Assembly (NCBI GenBank): GCA_946543095.1
Contig: CAMNLO010000035.1
Coordinates: 1-10,220 of the forward strand
Length of the DNA: 10,220 nucleotides
DNA from: an uncultured bacterium
GTDB lineage: Bacteria; Bacillota; Clostridia; Lachnospirales; Lachnospiraceae
Reading direction: 5' to 3'
Shown here: in pieces, positions 1 to 6,486 of the stretch
Layout: the number at the start of each line of letters is the position of its first letter
How positions within the stretch are numbered: position 1 is the stretch's first letter
The notes under the pieces: generated by a model
What the model was told of the DNA's origin: nothing
What the model saw: the letters and a program-made list of their open reading frames with translations, nothing else
Database searches by the model: none
Program-made: the position numbers and the translations under genes

Positions 1-19
1 TCGTTTCCTGTTCATTCAT
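1..19 (-). CDS. Possible start of a leftward gene (partial, about 6 codons)
   Basis: Reading leftward from an ATG at 19-17, the window contains M-N-E-Q-E-T and then runs off the edge, so nothing can be said about function. The start is suggested mainly by a perfect extended -10 promoter just upstream (27-35), which leaves only 7 bases between the -10 box and the ATG. An AGGAGG lies at 47-42, but it is 22 bases from this ATG and upstream of the promoter's expected transcript start, so it would not serve it. A second ATG in another frame begins at 15. The true start may therefore be further left, outside the window. This is a weak call. Confidence 0.25.
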
Positions 20-26
20 GGCGTCT

Positions 27-35
27 ATTATATCA
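27..35 (-). promoter_or_regulatory. Extended -10 promoter pointing left
   Basis: On the minus strand, positions 35-27 read TGATATAAT, a perfect TGnTATAAT extended -10 element. No good -35 box is visible at 16-18 bases spacing, which is tolerated for extended -10 promoters. The expected transcript start falls near position 19-20. Confidence 0.5.
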
Positions 36-271
36 CAAAACCTCCTCTGAAAGGAAAGCATATTTCTTAATATCGTCTTAATCCCATCCGGGATCCCTTA
101 ACGCCATCTTTGCAGAAAGGCCGCTGCAATAGAGTCACAGAGAAAAGGAGAGTGTATTTATGGTCATTCTCAAGGGGGCCCTCATCATCGAGCTCATCTG
201 ATCCGAAATTCATCCAGACCCATGTGGGCATCGGCTGCCGGATGCTGAAGGTAGATGGAAGGACGGAATGA
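36..271. other. Intergenic region with no recognisable gene
   Basis: This stretch between the divergent promoters shows no convincing protein gene. It contains three CTTAA-type direct repeats at 66-71, 77-82 and 97-102 (CTTAAT, CTTAAT, CTTAAC), spaced 11 and 20 bases, which is close to helical phasing. It also has a small hairpin (ATCCC at 81-85 with GGGAT at 90-94) and a tiny open reading frame at 160-201. The long minus-strand open frame that crosses into it from the hydrogenase gene is a shadow of that gene. Confidence 0.5.
160..201 (+). other. Possible 13-codon leader ORF
   Basis: An ATG at 160 opens a 13-residue frame (MVILKGALIIELI) ending at TGA 199-201. An AAAGGAG motif at 144-150 sits 9 bases upstream of the ATG, a good ribosome-binding spacing. 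The ORF lies upstream of the predicted -10 of the hydrogenase promoter (275-280), so it is not in the leader of that transcript unless a further promoter exists upstream. It may be chance or the relic of a degraded gene. Confidence 0.15.
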
Positions 272-280
272 TGCTATAAT
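272..280 (+). promoter_or_regulatory. Extended -10 promoter of the hydrogenase gene
   Basis: Positions 272-280 read TGCTATAAT, a perfect TGnTATAAT element. The -35 region around 252-257 is poor. Transcription would start near 287, giving a leader of about 40 bases. That leader carries the AGGAGG ribosome binding site at 313-318, 7 bases before the hydrogenase ATG. Confidence 0.6.
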
Positions 281-325
281 GCTCCTGTATATGTTCAGAT
301 CGGAATACAGGCAGGAGGAAAGGGT

Positions 326-1804
326 ATGGTCACCAACGACAAAGGGATCGTCCGGTTCAAACACGATATCATGGAGCAGGTCTGCACTCTTGCATGGGAA
401 GGGGAGCTGACTCCGGAGAACAAGGAAAAGCTGGTCTTTCAGATCATCCCGGGGCCCGTGCCCCAGTACAGGTGCTGCGTCTATAAGGAGCGGGAGATCG
501 TAAGGCAGCGAATCCGGCTTGCCTGCGCCCAGGCCCCCTCGGATTCCGCGGATCCCGACAACATTGTCCAGGTCATCTCCCCTGCCTGCGATGAATGTCC
601 CATCTCCGCCTATTCCGTTTCCGATTCCTGCCGTTTCTGCCTCGGCAGGCCCTGCATCAATTCCTGCAAATTCGGCGCCATTTCCCCCGGAGAGATCCGG
701 ATGCATATCGACAGCAAGAAGTGCCGGGAGTGCGGCAAATGCGCCGCCGCCTGCCCCTACGGCGCCATCGTCCACAGCGAACGTCCCTGCAAGAAAGCCT
801 GCCCCGTGGGAGCCATTACCTACGACGAATACGGCTACTGCGTTATCGACACGAATAAATGCATCAACTGCGGCCACTGCATCCACAGCTGCCCCTTCGG
901 CGCCATCGGCTCCAAGACCTATCTGGTGGACATCATCAACGCCATACGGTCCGGGAAGAAGGTGGTGGCCATGTGCGCCCCCGCCACAGAGGGCCAGTTC
1001 GGGGAGGACATCACCATGGCCTCCATCCGGAATGCCCTGATGGAAATGGGCTTTGCGGACATGGTGGAAGTGGGTCTGGGAGGCGATATGACCGCCGCCT
1101 ATGAATCCCTGGAATGGTCGGAAGCCCTGAAGGAGGGGCGGAAAATGACCACCAGCTGCTGCCCTGCCTTTATCAATATGTTAAGACAGCATTTCCCGGA
1201 GCAGTTCCGGGAGAATATGAGCTCCACCGTTTCCCCCATGTGCGCCGTTTCCCGTTATCTGAAATACCGGGATCCGGAGTGCGTCACCGTGTTCATCGGG
1301 CCCTGCATCGCCAAAAAATCCGAAGCGGGGGACAAAACCCTTCAGGGCAACGCGGATTATGTCATCACCTACGGGGAGCTGAGGGCCATGATGCGCTCCA
1401 GGAACATGGAATTCAAGCCCGTTTCCGATCCCTATCAGGAGGCTTCCATCTTCGGCAAGCGCTTTGCCACCAGCGGCGGCGTGGCGGGGGCCGTGATCGA
1501 ATGCATGCAGGAGCGGGGAGAGGACACGGAAGGAATCCGGCTCTTACGATGCGCCGGAGGCTCGGAATGCAAAAAAGCCCTGCTTCTTTTGAAAGCAGGG
1601 AAGCTGACGGAGGATTTCATCGAGGGGATGATCTGCCCCGGCGGCTGCGTGGGCGGCCCCTCCAGGCACAAGACGGAAGCAGAGGTCACAAAGGCCAGGG
1701 CAAAGCTGCTTTCCGCGGCAGACGAAAGAAAGGTGTTAAAGAATCTGGAGCAGTATCCCATGGACAGCTTCTCCATGTTCCGGGACGGCTCCCTTCCCGG
1801 ATAA
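326..1804 (+). CDS. Monomeric [FeFe] hydrogenase, group-B type
   Basis: A 492-residue iron-sulfur enzyme expected in the cytoplasm, reducing protons or oxidising H2 with ferredoxin-like electron carriers. The N-terminal part carries the Cys pattern typical of group B enzymes: C88-x2-C91, C102-x2-C105, C110 and C114. Two [4Fe-4S] ferredoxin motifs follow, C133/C136/C139/C143 and C179/C182/C185/C189, with an extra C155-x3-C159 between them. The H-cluster domain has all three signatures: TSCCPAF (276-282), GPCIAKKSE (325-333) and MICPGGCVGGP (435-445). By family alignment C279, C327, C437 and C441 are the cluster ligands and C278 is the proton-relay Cys, so the enzyme looks catalytically intact. 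The L2 signature has GPC where the well-studied group A enzymes have MPC. The start is fixed by AGGAGG at 313-318. No maturation genes (hydE, hydF, hydG) or partner subunits are nearby. The hydrogenase call is firm. The subgroup and physiological direction are inferred. Confidence 0.92.
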   Translation: MVTNDKGIVRFKHDIMEQVCTLAWEGELTPENKEKLVFQIIPGPVPQYRCCVYKEREIVRQRIRLACAQAPSDSADPDNIVQVISPACDECPISAYSVSDSCRFCLGRPCINSCKFGAISPGEIRMHIDSKKCRECGKCAAACPYGAIVHSERPCKKACPVGAITYDEYGYCVIDTNKCINCGHCIHSCPFGAIGSKTYLVDIINAIRSGKKVVAMCAPATEGQFGEDITMASIRNALMEMGFADMVEVGLGGDMTAAYESLEWSEALKEGRKMTTSCCPAFINMLRQHFPEQFRENMSSTVSPMCAVSRYLKYRDPECVTVFIGPCIAKKSEAGDKTLQGNADYVITYGELRAMMRSRNMEFKPVSDPYQEASIFGKRFATSGGVAGAVIECMQERGEDTEGIRLLRCAGGSECKKALLLLKAGKLTEDFIEGMICPGGCVGGPSRHKTEAEVTKARAKLLSAADERKVLKNLEQYPMDSFSMFRDGSLPG

Positions 1805-1815
1805 ACGGGCCGTCC
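1783..1815 (+). terminator. Candidate stem-loop at the end of the hydrogenase gene
   Basis: GGACGG (1783-1788) can pair with CCGTCC (1810-1815). Inside it, CCCG (1796-1799) pairs with CGGG (1806-1809), leaving a 7-base bulge on the 5' side. The hydrogenase stop codon lies in the loop. There is no T-run on either side, so it is a weak candidate for an intrinsic terminator and may only slow or protect the convergent transcripts. Confidence 0.3.
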
Positions 1816-1834
1816 GATCAGGGCCGTCTGATCA
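1807..1834. repeat. Tandem 14-bp direct repeat at the convergent gene junction
   Basis: GGGCCGTCCGATCA (1807-1820) is followed directly by GGGCCGTCTGATCA (1821-1834), 13 of 14 bases identical. The pair fills the whole gap between the hydrogenase stop (1802-1804) and the stop of the convergent lipoprotein gene (1832-1834), which lies in the second copy. The second copy also begins a perfect 6-bp hairpin, CTGATC (1828-1833) with GATCAG (1838-1843). Confidence 0.7.
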
Positions 1835-3826
1835 CCGGATCAGCTGGGAAAGCCGTTCCTCCTCCCACTTATCATAGGCGGCACGGAATTCATCGATGCT
1901 CATGGAATGCTCGTTTAAGTGCATACCCTTGTAGCGCAGCTGCACCACACCGAAGGGGGCATATTCTCCCTCCAGCACATTCAGGCGGCTGGCCACATAG
2001 GCGTCTCCCTGGTTGATGGAGAAGGGAATGGCGATGGCGTGGTTAATGAGAAAGGCCTCCGCCTCCGCAAAGGCGTTCATCCTGCGGACCGTATCCTGCT
2101 GGGCACAGGCCCTCAGGTACATGGCCTCCCATTCATTGAAGAGGCCCCTCACACGCATATCCTCGGCCCTGTCCCAGAAGCTGTAGGTATTTCCCGCGGC
2201 AAAGGGCTCCGTCCAGGTCTGGGGATCCTGATAATCCGCTCCCCAGTTGCACTTCATCAGGGCGTAATTCCCGTTTCTTCTGACTGTGGCCAAAAATGAC
2301 GTCTCCGGCCCCTTTAAGGGGATCACGTCGATATACTGTCTTCCCAAAACGCCTTCCAGCTGCTTTTCCGCCATCTCCGCCTCATGCTGCCAGTTTACGA
2401 TGGAGGGATTATAGGGCATCAGGATCTTCACCGGCATCTTCACGCCTGTGCGCTGAAACTCCTCGATGGCCCTGTCCCTGCAGTTTTCCGCCATCTCCGG
2501 ACTGAAGGCATCCCGGCTTTTCACAAGGCGGAAGGGCTCCAGATCCGTGTAGTCCTCGCCGTCGGCAAAGACAAAGCCCTCGGGGCAGATGGTCTGGTTG
2601 ACCAGAGCCTCCGGGTTGTAGGGCTCCGACAGGTTGATGAGGGATTCCCGGTCCAGGGCGTACATAATGGATCGGCGGAAATTCTCGCTGCACACCGCCC
2701 TTTTCCAGTTCTCCGGCTCATACTCCTCCCCGAACTGGGGGTGGAAATTGAAGGAATAGAAATAGCTGAACTGCAGATCCGGCCTGCCCGGATGGACCTC
2801 ATCCTTTAAACTCACATCCGTCATCCAGCTCTCCAGCTGATCCATGGAGATCTCGCAGTAGTCCACGTCCCCTCTGCGGAACAGGGTCTTCTCCGCCGAC
2901 GCATCCTCCGTGCGGAACCGCTCCTCCACGCCATCGATATAGACATGCTCCTTATCCCAGTATCTCTCGTTCTTCACCAGCACATGGCGGTCCATGGACT
3001 TGAAGGAGGTCAGCAGATAAGCGCCGTTATACAGAAGATTATCCGGATTGGCGCCGAACATATCCCCCACCTTCCGCAGAAATTCCCGGTTCACGGGCAT
3101 ATAGGCGGAATAGGAAAGAACGCTTAAAAAGAAGGGGCAGGGCTTCTCCAGGGTATAGACCAAGGTGTAGTCCCCGGGGGCCCTGACGCCGATCTCCTCC
3201 GGCTTTACCTCCGGGTACACCGTCAGGGCATGGCCCTTTTCATCCGTGGTGAGGGTCCTGTTTTTGCTGCGGAGCATATAGTCCGTATAGTCGTAATAGG
3301 CCTCCGCGTTCTTCACCACAGAACCGGTGGAAAACATATATCTGCACTGGGAGGCATGGGCCGCATTGTTCACATATTCCGCCGCCGCCACCCAGTCATC
3401 CGCCTTCACCTCGGCAATAGGGGTCCCCAGCCTGTCCACCCAGTAGACCCCCTTCCGGATCTGGAAGGTCCAGATGGTGTTGTTTTCGTTGCTCCTCCAG
3501 CTCTCCGCCAGCCCCGGCAGCACATTGCCGTAGCTGTCATAGTCCACAAGGCAGTCCACGGTGTTGGCGGGAAGCCTCAGATCCGCGAAATTCGCGGTCA
3601 CCAGATAGTTCAAAGTCTCCGCTTCGGAGGAATACAGGCTCGTATAGATCACGGAGTCCTCGTAAGACATTTCCAGATCCCTGGAAGCATTGCCGTAAAG
3701 GGCCTCCAGATCCGGAACATTGTTTACGCCTCCGCAGGAGGTGATGAGCAGGGCGGAAAGCAGGAGCGGCAGCAAAAACCTGATGAGGCCACTCCGGCGT
3801 TTCCGATTACCTCGATCTTCTCTCAT
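1832..3826 (-). CDS. Orphan ABC-type solute-binding lipoprotein, SBP_bac_5 family
   Basis: A 664-residue extracytoplasmic binding protein of the oligopeptide/nickel-type family 5. The N-terminus has a basic stretch, a hydrophobic segment (about 14-28) and a lipobox ending ITSC with the lipidated Cys at 31, so it should be anchored to the outer face of the membrane. The family fold is recognisable throughout: LPGLAESW near the N-terminus, a WTFQIRKGVYW segment, and WGADYQDPQTW at 528-538 near the C-terminus. At 664 residues it is longer than a typical family member (about 500-600). I chose the ATG at 3826 because GAGGG lies 8 bases upstream. An in-frame ATG at 3862 adds 12 residues but has no ribosome binding site. 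The start overlaps the end of the upstream cyclase gene by 20 bases, implying translational coupling. No oligopeptide permease or ATPase genes are adjacent, and the next gene is convergent. A sensory role with the cyclase is inferred, and ligand identity is unknown. Confidence 0.88.
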   Translation of the reverse strand: MREDRGNRKRRSGLIRFLLPLLLSALLITSCGGVNNVPDLEALYGNASRDLEMSYEDSVIYTSLYSSEAETLNYLVTANFADLRLPANTVDCLVDYDSYGNVLPGLAESWRSNENNTIWTFQIRKGVYWVDRLGTPIAEVKADDWVAAAEYVNNAAHASQCRYMFSTGSVVKNAEAYYDYTDYMLRSKNRTLTTDEKGHALTVYPEVKPEEIGVRAPGDYTLVYTLEKPCPFFLSVLSYSAYMPVNREFLRKVGDMFGANPDNLLYNGAYLLTSFKSMDRHVLVKNERYWDKEHVYIDGVEERFRTEDASAEKTLFRRGDVDYCEISMDQLESWMTDVSLKDEVHPGRPDLQFSYFYSFNFHPQFGEEYEPENWKRAVCSENFRRSIMYALDRESLINLSEPYNPEALVNQTICPEGFVFADGEDYTDLEPFRLVKSRDAFSPEMAENCRDRAIEEFQRTGVKMPVKILMPYNPSIVNWQHEAEMAEKQLEGVLGRQYIDVIPLKGPETSFLATVRRNGNYALMKCNWGADYQDPQTWTEPFAAGNTYSFWDRAEDMRVRGLFNEWEAMYLRACAQQDTVRRMNAFAEAEAFLINHAIAIPFSINQGDAYVASRLNVLEGEYAPFGVVQLRYKGMHLNEHSMSIDEFRAAYDKWEEERLSQLIR

Positions 3827-5231
3827 GGCCGGTTCCCTCGTAATATTTTTTCTTGTCCGCATACATGTTCATTTCCGCAGTCTTGATCAGTCCCGTGACC
3901 TCCATTCCTTTTTCGCCGATGCAATAGCCCACGGCGGCGTGATAGCCGTTCCTGGAAAGCTCCTCATGGAACACGGCGATCAGCTTCTCCAGGGCGTAGC
4001 GATCCTGTTCCCTGATAAAGGAAACGAATTCGTCCCCGCCGATCCGGAAGGAATCCTCGTCCCCGAAGGCGATCCGGATGGTGTCCGCGATAAACTTAAG
4101 CATATTGTCTCCCGCATCATGGCCCTTTGTGTTGTTCAGCTCATGCAGGCCGTTGGCGTCGATATATACGCAGGTAAGTCCCGAGACGGAGGGACCTATG
4201 GTCTCCATATAGGCTTCGTAGCGGTTTCTGTTCGGAAGCCCCGTCAGCACATCCGTGTTGGTCTTTTTCTCGGTCTCCCGGATGGAGATCCTGGTCTGAT
4301 ACAGCATCCAGACAAAGTACAGGATAAAGAGCACCATCTCGATGCCGAAGAGCATGAACATGTAGTAGCGCCCGTTGTACAGGATGGAGAACACATACTC
4401 CCCGGGGACCGTCACCACCATTTCCCATTCCGCGGATTCCAGGGGCATGTAGCAGGCATAGCGGTAGGCCTCGTCCCCCTCCAGGCGGAAGGCGCAGTAG
4501 CCTCTTTTCCCGTGCTTGACGCCGTTTATGAACTCATCTCTGGAAAAGATGTCCCGGACATCCACCATGGTCAGGTCTTCAATGAACTGCACCCCGTCAC
4601 CGGCGGAATTCACCAGGACCCTGCCGTCCTTTCTGTCCACCAGATAGATGGCAGCGTTGCCGTTATAGGGGGAGGGCAGCCAGAATTCGCAGATCATGGC
4701 CGGGGGAATGGCCTCATAGAGCATACCCATGGTCATGCCCCGGTACTTCACCGGGACGAAATTCCGGATCACCTTCCCTTTGGAGACCATCAGGGAATCC
4801 TGCAGACCGCTTAGATGCTCGCCTTTGGCGGTCTCCTGTCTGTAGTTCATGATCCGGGAGGCGTAGTTGTATTTTCCGGAGACCTCCAGGGCCGATCCGT
4901 CCGGCAGAAGGATGCCGCTGGTGGCTACATCGGAATAGATGTCCCAGGCGGCCAGATAGCGGCTTACGGACAAAGGGTCCATATCCCCCTCCTCCGCAAG
5001 CAGTCCGGAAAGCAGCCTGAGGCTCATCCTGTCGTACCGGATGTTCAGGTCCATTGTCTCGATGGCGTCATGGGTAATGGATGCAAGGTCTTCGTAGCAC
5101 TTGCGCTCCGTAAGATTAAAGATCAGCTGCATGGTCACAGCCGTAAGAAATATGATGATCAAAAGCAGAAGCACGGTCAGGATGCCGCGCTGGCGTTCCA
5201 GAGTCTTATTCTGATCCTTCTGCTTGTCCAT
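3807..5231 (-). CDS. Membrane-anchored diguanylate cyclase with extracytoplasmic sensor domain
   Basis: A 474-residue protein expected to make c-di-GMP from two GTP. Residues about 16-39 and 290-311 form two membrane segments. They flank roughly 250 external residues whose size and position fit a CACHE-type ligand sensor, though I cannot assign the fold from sequence alone. The cytoplasmic GGDEF domain starts near the TDVLTGLPNRNR segment (326-337). It has the nucleotide/metal-binding stretch around D358-N360 and N366, an intact catalytic GGDEF at 398-402, and the closing AEMNMYADK helix. The product-inhibition I-site (RxxD five residues before GGDEF) is replaced by FGDE (389-392). No EAL domain is present. 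The ATG at 5231 is preferred because GAGGAG lies just upstream. An in-frame ATG at 5243 would add four residues without a ribosome binding site. The gene lies between a SIMPL gene (upstream, same strand) and the overlapping lipoprotein gene. Confidence 0.92.
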   Translation of the reverse strand: MDKQKDQNKTLERQRGILTVLLLLIIIFLTAVTMQLIFNLTERKCYEDLASITHDAIETMDLNIRYDRMSLRLLSGLLAEEGDMDPLSVSRYLAAWDIYSDVATSGILLPDGSALEVSGKYNYASRIMNYRQETAKGEHLSGLQDSLMVSKGKVIRNFVPVKYRGMTMGMLYEAIPPAMICEFWLPSPYNGNAAIYLVDRKDGRVLVNSAGDGVQFIEDLTMVDVRDIFSRDEFINGVKHGKRGYCAFRLEGDEAYRYACYMPLESAEWEMVVTVPGEYVFSILYNGRYYMFMLFGIEMVLFILYFVWMLYQTRISIRETEKKTNTDVLTGLPNRNRYEAYMETIGPSVSGLTCVYIDANGLHELNNTKGHDAGDNMLKFIADTIRIAFGDEDSFRIGGDEFVSFIREQDRYALEKLIAVFHEELSRNGYHAAVGYCIGEKGMEVTGLIKTAEMNMYADKKKYYEGTGHERRSR

Positions 5232-5267
5232 ACAACTCCTCATCCGGGAACAATGCGCCGGGGCCCT

Positions 5268-5301
5268 CCTGCGGAACCGTCTGACGGGACGGTCCCGCAG
5301 G
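5268..5301 (-). other. Intercistronic 14-bp stem-loop between the SIMPL and cyclase genes
   Basis: The arms at 5268-5281 and 5288-5301 are complementary over 14 positions, with one mismatch that becomes a G-U pair in the leftward RNA. The loop is 6 bases. No T-run follows on the minus strand, so it does not look like an intrinsic terminator. It lies in the 102-base gap between the SIMPL stop (5334-5336) and the chosen cyclase start, and could set relative expression or protect the upstream message. Confidence 0.55.
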
Positions 5302-5333
5302 GACAGGCCTGCGGCAGTTTATTACGCTGCGGC

Positions 5334-6179
5334 CTATTTCAGCCCGTATTTCAGGTTCACTGTAATGGTGGCGGTCTTTAAGCGGGAGCTGGTGTCAAAG
5401 TAGCCGTCATAAGAATAATTGGAGGTGCCGGAATTCCGGGCCGTGATCTGGAACACCCCGAGATTGGAGGCCTGCAGCTTCCCCAGAGAAGCCCCTGTCT
5501 CCTCCGCGATGATCTCGATGCGCTCCCTGGCGTTTTCCGTGGCCGCACGGATCAGATCCAGCTTCACCTGGTCCAGGGTGGTGCAGTAGTACTCCGGATC
5601 CTCGGAGGTGAACTCAATGCCGGAGGCCAGCAGGGTGGAGATATCCCTGGACACATCCTCCACGGTGTCGATGTCCTTGCTGGTGACAGTCACGTCCTGG
5701 GAAAGATTAAAGCCCTCGAAGACCCGGCCGATGTAATTGCCGTTGTTGTCGTAGTTATCGCGATAGCTCTGATAAATGGAGACGGAGGAGAAGGTGTAGT
5801 CGCTCTTGGAGATCCCTTTCTCCGCAAGATACTGCTGCACCGCTTCCCTGTCCTTTTCGATCCGGGCGTAGGCCGCCTTGGAGGTCTGGCCGAACCGGGC
5901 AAAGCTCCCTCTCCAGACAATGAGGTCGCTTTCAAAATCCACGGAGGCGGAGCCTGTGGCGGAAACGGAATTGTCAAAACCCTGCTTGAACCTCAGGAGC
6001 CCCAGTGTAAAGATGGTGGTGGAAATGATGATGGCAAGGCCGATCAGAAATGCGCCCACAGCGGAGACCTTCGGCTGACGGGGCGGCATGGGGGGCAGCT
6101 GGGGCGGCGCCTGATGAACGGGCGGGGCGGGCTGCGGGGCAGGCTGAGGATTGGTCCTTACTTCATTATCGGATGGCAT
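5334..6179 (-). CDS. SIMPL-domain (DUF541, YggE-like) membrane-anchored protein
   Basis: A 281-residue protein with three parts. Residues 1-37 are a Pro/Gln-rich tail, presumably cytoplasmic. Residues about 39-62 are one membrane segment. From about 70 to the end is a SIMPL domain expected outside the cell. The domain starts with the typical VSATGSASVDFESDLIVWRG segment and contains the KGISKSDYTFSSVSIYQSY and ENARERIEIIAEETGASLG family motifs. The biochemical role of SIMPL proteins is poorly defined; the E. coli relative YggE has been linked to oxidative stress, and others to envelope functions. The ATG is supported by AAAGGAG (6192-6186) six bases upstream. Downstream on the same strand are the cyclase and lipoprotein genes, with no obvious promoter between, so the three may be one transcript. 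The family call is firm, the function is not. Confidence 0.88.
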   Translation of the reverse strand: MPSDNEVRTNPQPAPQPAPPVHQAPPQLPPMPPRQPKVSAVGAFLIGLAIIISTTIFTLGLLRFKQGFDNSVSATGSASVDFESDLIVWRGSFARFGQTSKAAYARIEKDREAVQQYLAEKGISKSDYTFSSVSIYQSYRDNYDNNGNYIGRVFEGFNLSQDVTVTSKDIDTVEDVSRDISTLLASGIEFTSEDPEYYCTTLDQVKLDLIRAATENARERIEIIAEETGASLGKLQASNLGVFQITARNSGTSNYSYDGYFDTSSRLKTATITVNLKYGLK

Positions 6180-6259
6180 TGTATGCTCCTTTCTCTTTTG
6201 CTGAACCTGAGATCACTGTGTTTACGCATCCGGGGAAGGCAGCGTTTTCCCCTTTCCCC

Positions 6260-6284
6260 ATCTGTATTGTAGTATAGCACAGAT
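6260..6284. promoter_or_regulatory. Inverted repeat around the SIMPL promoter (possible operator)
   Basis: ATCTGT at 6260-6265 and ACAGAT at 6279-6284 form a perfect 6-bp inverted repeat separated by 13 bases, and the interval contains the predicted -10 box. A dyad in this position could be bound by a repressor, but six-base arms can arise by chance. Confidence 0.3.
6271..6279 (-). promoter_or_regulatory. Extended -10 promoter of the SIMPL-cyclase-lipoprotein gene set
   Basis: On the minus strand 6279-6271 read TGCTATACT, one base from the TGnTATAAT consensus. A TTTACT about 19 bases further upstream is a poor -35 match. Transcription would start near 6264, giving a leader of about 85 bases before the SIMPL start codon. 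Confidence 0.5.
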
Positions 6285-6400
6285 CCGGTGGAAAGAGTAA
6301 AGAATTGAAAAGCGAAAGCTTCCTGACAGGATATCTGGTACAAAGCAGGGAGAATATCACCTTATGGCAGGCGCCTTAAGCTTCGCGGGGAAACCGCAAA

Positions 6401-6442
6401 ACGGCACGGCAGGGATCAGGTCCCCGCCGTGCCGTGTTTTTT
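6401..6442. terminator. Strong bidirectional intrinsic terminator
   Basis: ACGGCACGGC (6401-6410) pairs perfectly with GCCGTGCCGT (6426-6435), and GGGA (6412-6415) can extend the stem with TCCC (6421-6424). On the plus strand it is followed by GTTTTTT (6436-6442). On the minus strand it is followed by TTTTGCGGTTT. It lies about 50 bases past the stop of the last sugar-importer gene, so its main use is probably to end that leftward operon before the SIMPL promoter. No plus-strand gene ends just before it. Confidence 0.85.
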
Positions 6443-6486
6443 GCGATGCAGCGCTTAGCAGTGTGTCCCGAAACAGACCGGCCCCG

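Noticed and set aside
202..268. A gene relic reading D-P-K-F-I-Q-T-H-V-G-I-G upstream of the hydrogenase
   Set aside because: The stretch is open for about 22 codons and vaguely protein-like, but it matches no family I recognise and has no start of its own.
292..299. Second regulatory element or riboswitch in the hydrogenase leader
   Set aside because: The predicted leader is only about 40 bases and shows no conserved structure, so there is no room for a riboswitch.
194..886. A 230-codon minus-strand open frame over the start of the hydrogenase gene
   Set aside because: It is a Gly/Ala/Asp-rich shadow of the hydrogenase coding strand, with no recognisable domain.
3827..3862. Upstream ATG of the lipoprotein gene
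   Set aside because: No ribosome binding site precedes it, whereas the ATG at 3826 has GAGGG at good spacing and gives a normal signal peptide.
3720..4814. A 364-codon plus-strand open frame antisense to the cyclase
   Set aside because: It mirrors the GGDEF gene, and its composition (many His, Gly, Asp, Val) is typical of an antisense shadow in GC-rich DNA.
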